Source of the DNA: Talpa occidentalis
Lineage: Eukaryota; Chordata; Mammalia; Eulipotyphla; Talpidae
Length of the DNA stretch: 64,000 nt
Direction: 5' to 3'
Assembly: GCF_014898055.3 (NCBI RefSeq)
Contig: NW_023603184.1
Span: 118,100,615 to 118,164,614, forward strand
Under the pieces are notes generated by a model that saw only the letters and a program-made list of their open reading frames with translations, did no database searches and was not told the DNA's origin. Both the position numbers and the translations under genes were made by a program. How positions within the stretch are numbered: position 1 is the first letter of the stretch; every line of letters starts with the position of its first letter. This document shows positions 58,035 to 64,000 of the stretch, in pieces.

Positions 58035-58535
58035 TCATTTTTATTTGTATTGTATTTTTATTGAAGTAAAATTAGTTTATAAGATTGTATATGTGTCAGA
58101 GGTATAGGTTCACACCTCATCAGAGGCATGCAACCATACCACACTTGCCACCAAAATACCAATAATCCACCAAACTTCTTTGTGTTCAAACTTTCTTCTG
58201 TCCTTCATGGCCCATTCCCCCCTTCTATTAGTCTCAATTTTGCAGTCAGATTTCTAGGGTTTGTTTTGGTTTATTTTTGTCTCTTCCTTTGTTTTGTTTC
58301 TTTATATATTACATGTACATGAATGAAATCATTCAATATTTATCATTCACTTAGCATAATCTCCTCCAGTTCCATCCATGTTGTTGTCATAAATGGCAAG
58401 ATTTTATCTTTTTCTTTTTAATACCTGAGTAGTAGTCCATCGTGTGGATATACCACATTCTCTTAATCCACTTATATGCTGTTGGGCATGTAGGTTGTTT
58501 CCATAATTTGGCTATTGTAATTAGTGTTGAAGGAA
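58035..58535 (-). mobile_element. Old L1 3' end
   Basis: gtatttttattgaagtaaaa, gtcagaggtataggttcaca, atcattcacttagcataatc, cctccagttccatccatgtt, tgagtagtagtccatcgtg and aggttgtttccataatttgg are the reverse complement of an L1 3' untranslated end and final ORF2. It stops abruptly at about 58535, consistent with 5' truncation. Confidence 0.85.
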
Positions 58536-59689
58536 GAATCTTTCCCAAAGTGTAAATTTAAACCAACCAAACAACACCCATGGGGTATCCTCTCTCTCCC
58601 CACTGTCCCTGAAGAAAGTTAGTTTTAACTGAAATGATCCTTCTCTCTCTCTCTTTTTTTTTTTTGCTGATGTCCTGACCCCATCTTTTTTCTGACTTAA
58701 AACCATCCATGTGGTACAACCCCTTGCAGAGCCTTTGCAATTGCCAGATGGAATGCTTCCAATTCATGAATGTTCAGTAAGGGCAGTTAGAACTTTAAAA
58801 TTAACTCAGTTGAATGCTTGTTATTTAGCATTGCTAATGAATCAGCCATATTTTTCAGTATTTACATTCAATGATAAATCACTATAATTACTAGTGAATA
58901 TACAGGACAGCACTGCTCTGACAAAATTGGTATGGATCTGGCTTTTGGGAATAGCAAATTAAGAGAAAATGTGAGGCGTTCATTTATATTTTCAAAAGTT
59001 AAGGTAATTTTATTAATGTTTGCATCTTTGACTGCAGAACTTTCATAAGAAATCACCTTCTAAATAACAAAGCAAATTTGTTCACTAAGAACCTCAAGTT
59101 TTGTTATATCTAAAATACCAGTATATACTTATTTACGCTATCAGTGATCATCATTTGACCTTACTTTCAAAATTGCTGCATCTGTTAGTCAAAGCATTAG
59201 AATGGCAAGGGTAGGAATACTGAACTATGTTTTTAATTAATATTAAATTTAAAATAATATTCACCATGAAAAATATTAACTTGAATAAATTTAATGTAAT
59301 TACTTACATATCTTTGGCTATAACAAATTCTTGGAAACTGGCCTAAAGTGGCAATATTAAATTTAACCTGGAAAACAGGTATGATTAAAAAGCACCCACC
59401 TTTTTTGTCTTCCAGGAAAAGGTTTGCTGTAAAGAACCTTTCCTTCTCAATGACTTAGTAAATATTTATTCAGTTTTACTGAGTCTCTCCCTTGTAAATA
59501 GAAGTTTATATAATTTTAAACTTCTTTTTTGTCTGTTTCTTTTATGAGTCTGTGAGATGCTTGTTTATTTGCCAGCCAGAAGAACCCAGTGTCTGAACCA
59601 GCAAGTAGAGATAATTATCAAACTGTGTTTATCTTACAGTTGGAGATGACAAATTATTTCACACACATAAACATTTTAAAACTATCACA
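58536..59689. other. AT-rich interval
   Basis: A CT/T-rich patch at about 58640-58670. Nothing else recognised. Confidence 0.4.
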
Positions 59690-60665
59690 TATCAAATTAT
59701 AAAACATTTGTAAATATCAAATAATATTCAACATACAAACTATATGCACCAATCAAACTGTAATTAATGGAAAAAAGATGAAAGCCTTTATAATTTGGTA
59801 AAATACACTTTTAATGACTTATAAGTAAAAAAAGAAAACTCTAGAAATAAATGACAATTGTATATAAAAATAGCACATGTCAAAACATGTTAAAATAGTA
59901 TTTAATAGAAAATGAATAGCCTTGAATGCATATATAATGTCAAAGGGCAAAAACTGAAAATTAATGAGTGGAACATACAATTTTACAATCTTAAAAATGA
60001 GCAATAACATAAAAACAATGACATTAAATGAAACTAAATAGTGAAATTAAGCAGATATTAATGAAATAGAAACATAATAGTAAAAAATAAAGGAATTAGA
60101 AGATGGCATTGATCATTTTCGTATGTTTTTGAAAATATCTAGGAATTTAACAATTGGCTAATTGGGAAGATTAATGCAATATACAAGCATAACGTATTTG
60201 ATCATGTTAAAAATTCAAGTAGGCACAAATTAATAATGCAAAGAAATATATGATGTAATTATAGAAATGCTCAATGGAACAGATTTAGGCAATAAATATG
60301 AAAACCTAGAGTCTATGAAAAAAAATCTTAGAAAAACAATTACTTACCAAAGCTGACTTAATCACAAATTGGAAATTATCATCCCTGAAGCCTTTAAAAT
60401 CCCTTATCATCCCTGAAATTTTTAAAAGTTTACAAATCAAAAAAGGTGAATTTTTTTCTAATTCATTCTTGAAACAGATAATTTCAATTTTAAACAATTC
60501 TGCCAGAGAAAAGAAAGAGAGACCATTATTATGCAACCCATTTTATAATGCTGATACCAAAAATGACAAGGTCAACAAGAAAAAGGAAAATTATATAACT
60601 AGTTACTTATGGAAGCTGATCAAAATACCCTAAGTCAGATATGAGTAAATCAAATTTAAACTAGA
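59690..60665 (+). mobile_element. Old L1 ORF2 middle region
   Basis: gaatagccttgaatgcatat, aaaactgaaaattaatgagt, gcagatattaatgaaataga, acaattacttaccaaagctg, acccattttataatgctgat and accaaaaatgacaaggtcaa keep ORF2 order in decayed form. No coding potential. Confidence 0.65.
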
Positions 60666-60765
60666 TATGAAATAATAACAAAAAGATAATCATGTCTCAT
60701 AACTATTCCTGAAATCCTACCATGAGGCATAACCCATCTGTCACATAAGAAAATATTACCTGATG

Positions 60766-61035
60766 GGGGCCTTCATGATGGTGCAAGGGGTTAAAACGCA
60801 ACCATGAAGCTGTCTGCAGCCACTGCAGCACGAGTTCGATCCCCGGCCAGGGAGCTACCCACATGGCACAGCAGACCTCTCCTGACTCGCCCGCTGCTCC
60901 CTTCAGCACTGTATTTCAGTCAATCTGCCTGTTATGTTCCCCACTCTGTCTCTGGCGAATCCTCTCACCGCCCCCCCCACACCACTGGCCTGTACCACAG
61001 TTCTTTTATGTATAAATAAATAAATCTTTAAAAAA
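60766..61035 (+). mobile_element. tRNA-derived SINE, older subfamily A
   Basis: ggggccttcatgatggtgca, acgagttcgatccccggcc, gcagacctctcctgactcg, ctgtctctggcgaatcctct and tatgtataaataaataaatc. Flanks aagaaaatattacctgatg (60747-60765) and aagaaactataacctgaaag (from 61036) are an imperfect target duplication. Confidence 0.93.
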
Positions 61036-61054
61036 AAGAAACTATAACCTGAAA

Positions 61055-61971
61055 GGAACAAAAAATATATTTTTGAAATGCGAGGTGTTCTTCTTTATTA
61101 TGTTTTTCAATACAGTGTCTGTCATTTGAAAGGAATTTAAAGCAGAATCATTTCATTATTTCAATAAGGACTCAGCTTCAGAGTCACAGACACATATTTA
61201 CAGAAACATATGTGATAAGGTTATAATTCTATTGTTGCTTAAATCTCTATCATGCATTGGAAGCAGTAGTAAGGTTGCAGGGTCAGCTGAATTGTTTCTT
61301 GTTTCCAATTGCTTCTACCTAGGGCAACTGTCTCAGTGTGACTAAGGAATAACTAAAATTTTATGTTGGAGGAAATCTGTGGTTGTCTATTTTGTATGCA
61401 AAGCATGATGCTTTGGAATTTTTGTTGTGTGAGAAAATAAAGTATAGAGTGTGATTTTCTGTGAGAACTAGAGATACAATAAACATGCACTCCCAAGAAT
61501 CTGCTGAATGTGGTATCTAGATAAAAATAAGATATTGCCTAACAATTAAGGTAAATTAAGCAACTGTGTCTTACTTTATTGTGCTAATACTGTTTCAAAA
61601 TTGTAAATTGTTGATGGGAGATCACAGTGAGAAGGAAATGATATCAGTTAACATTTCTGTAGTTCATTTAATAATTATCATGGAAGTTTTTTTGCAACTG
61701 GTAGTGATTAGAAATAAAATATGACAACAAGGAAGCTGTTTAAAATAATTATATTAAATACTAATGGAATTAGGACATGACATTGATCATTTTTTGTATG
61801 TTTTTAAAAATCAGACTGAGGAACAAATTTCAATACATTAATTCTGAAAACTTTAATTCATGATTTGATGTTAGATTGTATTACTATTTTCTGTGTTTGT
61901 GGTGGTTTTTCCCTTACATTTACTTGATATTTGTCAAGTACCTTCCAATCTTTTAGTCTTTTTCTATTCTT
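61055..61971. other. AT-rich interval
   Basis: Nothing recognised except a short stretch near 61770-61815 resembling 60090-60140 (see findings). Confidence 0.4.
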
Positions 61972-62230
61972 CTTTTTTTTTTTTCATTTATGCATACAAG
62001 AATTGGCTGTAGGCCAGAGGGTGGGGGTGGGGTGAGAGGATTCATCAGAGACAGAGTGAGGAGCAGAACAGGCAGATCCACTGAAATTCACTGCTGAGGT
62101 GGGCAGCAGGCAAAACTGGAGAGGTCTGCTGCACTATGGGGGTTAGCTTCCTGACTGGGGATCATACTCAGGCCATAGCAGCAATAGGGTGATAGCACTG
62201 AAACTTAACCCCTAGCCACCAGGGAGGCCC
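61972..62230 (-). mobile_element. tRNA-derived SINE, older subfamily A
   Basis: Plus strand: atgcatacaagaattggctg, taggccagagggtgggggtg, attcatcagagacagagtga, ctgctgaggtgggcagcagg, ending gccaccagggaggccc. Diverged box B (ggggatcatactc). Confidence 0.9.
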
Positions 62231-63729
62231 TTGTTTCTTTTTCATTGGCCAAGATGAAACATAAGACCACACTAAATCTAAAGAATAGAGATGCACACTC
62301 TCTTATTAATATCATATCGCAAAAGGCCTGGATGCAGTAGCAACTAAAAAATTCAGTCCATGTTGCCAGCCCATGTACCACAGTAAACGTTCTTTCTCTA
62401 TACAGCTATGGAAAATGTATGAATCTCAGCTAAAGGTTGTAGAAGCAGCTATGGAGATGCACAGAATTGGAAGAGAATTACAAAGTGTGATAGACTGATA
62501 GAGCAGATTAGTGAACTTTAAGATTGAGTTAATGGACTTGGTAGCTTAGGACTTTAGAAGATTCTTGAAGTTAAACGGTGTGACCAAAAACAAGAGGAAT
62601 AAAGGTTTTGAAGTTTTCACTCAGATGATAATGTTTTATATAAGAAAGATCAGTTAGAAATTAGAAACTAAAATATTAGTTTAAAAGAGATGAGCAGTGA
62701 GATACTGGAAATAGAAATGGCCTTAAGATATTTCCCTTATAAGTACTTTAAGTTTTCATAGTTAAGCATTTGGTATCCTGTTTTACAAGTGTCATAACTT
62801 GAACTTACATTTTTTTTTCTCCTTTTGGATTGAAGTCAGAGAAATAGATACAACTCTGGGACTTCTATGCAGTAACTGATCTGTATAAATAGAATCACAA
62901 ACACAATAAATTTCTTCCTTCTCCTCCTTCCATTGTTATTATCAATATTATTAAAATTACTTATTCCATTGTTCTGATTTTTTTTTTACTTCTAGAAAAT
63001 TTTTGTTCACAGTATGGAGTAAAGCAATATTTGTACATTTTTTCATTTTAATATATCTAGCCTCATCCATTGAAAGATGATTTCAGAGAATGTAACTTCC
63101 TCTACCATTCTTTCTCTTGCTTATGCTTAAATCAAGATTGTGTGACAAATAGTTTGGTAGCATGAATTTGGAGTAAACCAAAGAAGAGAATAGTATGCTT
63201 GTATTTTGTTCATATCTCAGTTTGTTAGAAAGGCTGACAAGAAAAGATAAACCATAAAAATAAGTATTATGGGGTCCCAGAGAGTCCTCATTGAAGTTTG
63301 GGATTGGTAACTAAATGATATTTGGCTATATTTTATTGGCCATTCTTGGGAGGAATAATAGTAACAAAGATTAACTTTTTGTGCTTGTTTTTGTGTTTAC
63401 ATTTAAAAAATTAGATTGGTTTTCTCTGAGGAACATTATCCTTTGTCCACTCATGGAAGCCTCCTGTACAACCCTTTCATAACAAAGGATAAAAGAAATT
63501 CAAATAGTCATTTTATTTTTTCTATTTCTGCTCAACTCAACTTGGATACCTAGATCCAACTCTCTTAGATGCCTCAAAATGAATTGTTCACAAAAAAACT
63601 TGTAGTGTCATTGATGCTACTTTACTACAGATTTTTTTGAGAGTGAGAGAAAAAAGTTTATATTAATCAAACCCGTTTTAGCATATGGCTTTAAAAATAC
63701 AGCTTGCATATTTTGGTCTATAAATTTTC
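62231..63729. other. AT-rich interval with one short frame of interest
   Basis: A 41-codon frame at 62373-62498 follows an acceptor-like tract (see findings). No other gene-like feature. Confidence 0.35.
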
Positions 63730-63737
63730 TTTTTTTT

Positions 63738-64000
63738 TAATTTTTTTTTTTTTAATAGAGGCATGTTTTATTTATTTATTTGTTTGTTTGTTTGTTTGTG
63801 TATACAAGCACTGGGTACAGTCAGAATCGCGAGAGGTTGAGAGAATTCACCAGAGCCAGAGCGGGGAGCAGAGCAGGCAGAAGGACCGAAGTACACTGCT
63901 GAGGGGAGCAGCGGGCGGCAGGAGAGGTCTGCGCGCCATGTGGGACCCTCCTCCGGTGGCCGGGGAGCAGCCGGGAATCGAATCGGCGCCGCAGAGGCCG
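63738..64000 (-). mobile_element. tRNA-derived SINE, subfamily C, cut by window end
   Basis: Plus strand: T runs, then aatagaggcatgttttattt (reverse of the subfamily-C tail word), (TTTG)n, then acaagcactgggtacagtca, accagagccagagcggggag, cactgctgaggggagcagcg and gaatcgaatcggcgccgcag. The 5' head lies beyond the window. CpGs are largely intact, suggesting youth. Confidence 0.95.

Overview
This window looks like mammalian (eutherian) nuclear DNA from an AT-rich, gene-poor interval. No complete protein-coding gene, RNA gene, CRISPR array or operon can be supported. All the longer open frames fall inside transposable elements or are chance frames. The eutherian call rests on L1 LINEs of several ages, MaLR-type LTRs, MIR SINEs, hAT-Charlie-type fossils and a highly repeated tRNA-derived SINE. 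I do not recognise that SINE as Alu, B1/B2, CAN-SINE, Bov-tA, PRE-1, ERE or VES. Its head resembles tRNA-derived SINEs of laurasiatherian mammals. A bat outside the VES-bearing groups is one possibility, but the species is not determined.

Layout. 1-5295: AT-rich unique-looking sequence with one exon-like segment at 693-736. 5296-11690: four copies of the SINE and an ancient LINE-like repeat holding a 144-bp tandem duplication. 11690-13030: decayed MaLR internal and LTR sequence on the minus strand. 14061-18171: two SINEs and a short L1 3' end. 18780-21920: a nested cluster in which an old plus-strand L1 is broken first by a MaLR LTR and then by a younger minus-strand L1 with a 16-bp target-site duplication and a long readable ORF2 fragment. 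21930-30440: mostly unclassified, with one SINE, an old minus-strand L1 and a MaLR LTR. 30445-33225: two hAT-like fossils and a plus-strand L1. 33983-34640: a 59-bp palindrome beside an LTR-like block. 35844-36574: a solo LTR with 4-bp target-site duplications. 36679-51395: eight SINEs, a 109-bp tandem duplication, MIR fossils and a short retroinsertion. 51396-64000: MIR, L1 fragments, possible conserved non-coding islands and three more SINEs, the last cut by the window edge.

The parts do not form a pathway. The biology is a record of retrotransposition: 18 copies of one SINE in three recognisable subfamilies, many with readable target-site duplications. One copy appears to have carried downstream flank, and three share an unusual captured-looking 3' tail. 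I found no evidence for an undescribed multi-gene system. The most interesting signals are the SINE tail structures, the local duplications, the palindromes and the exon-like segment.
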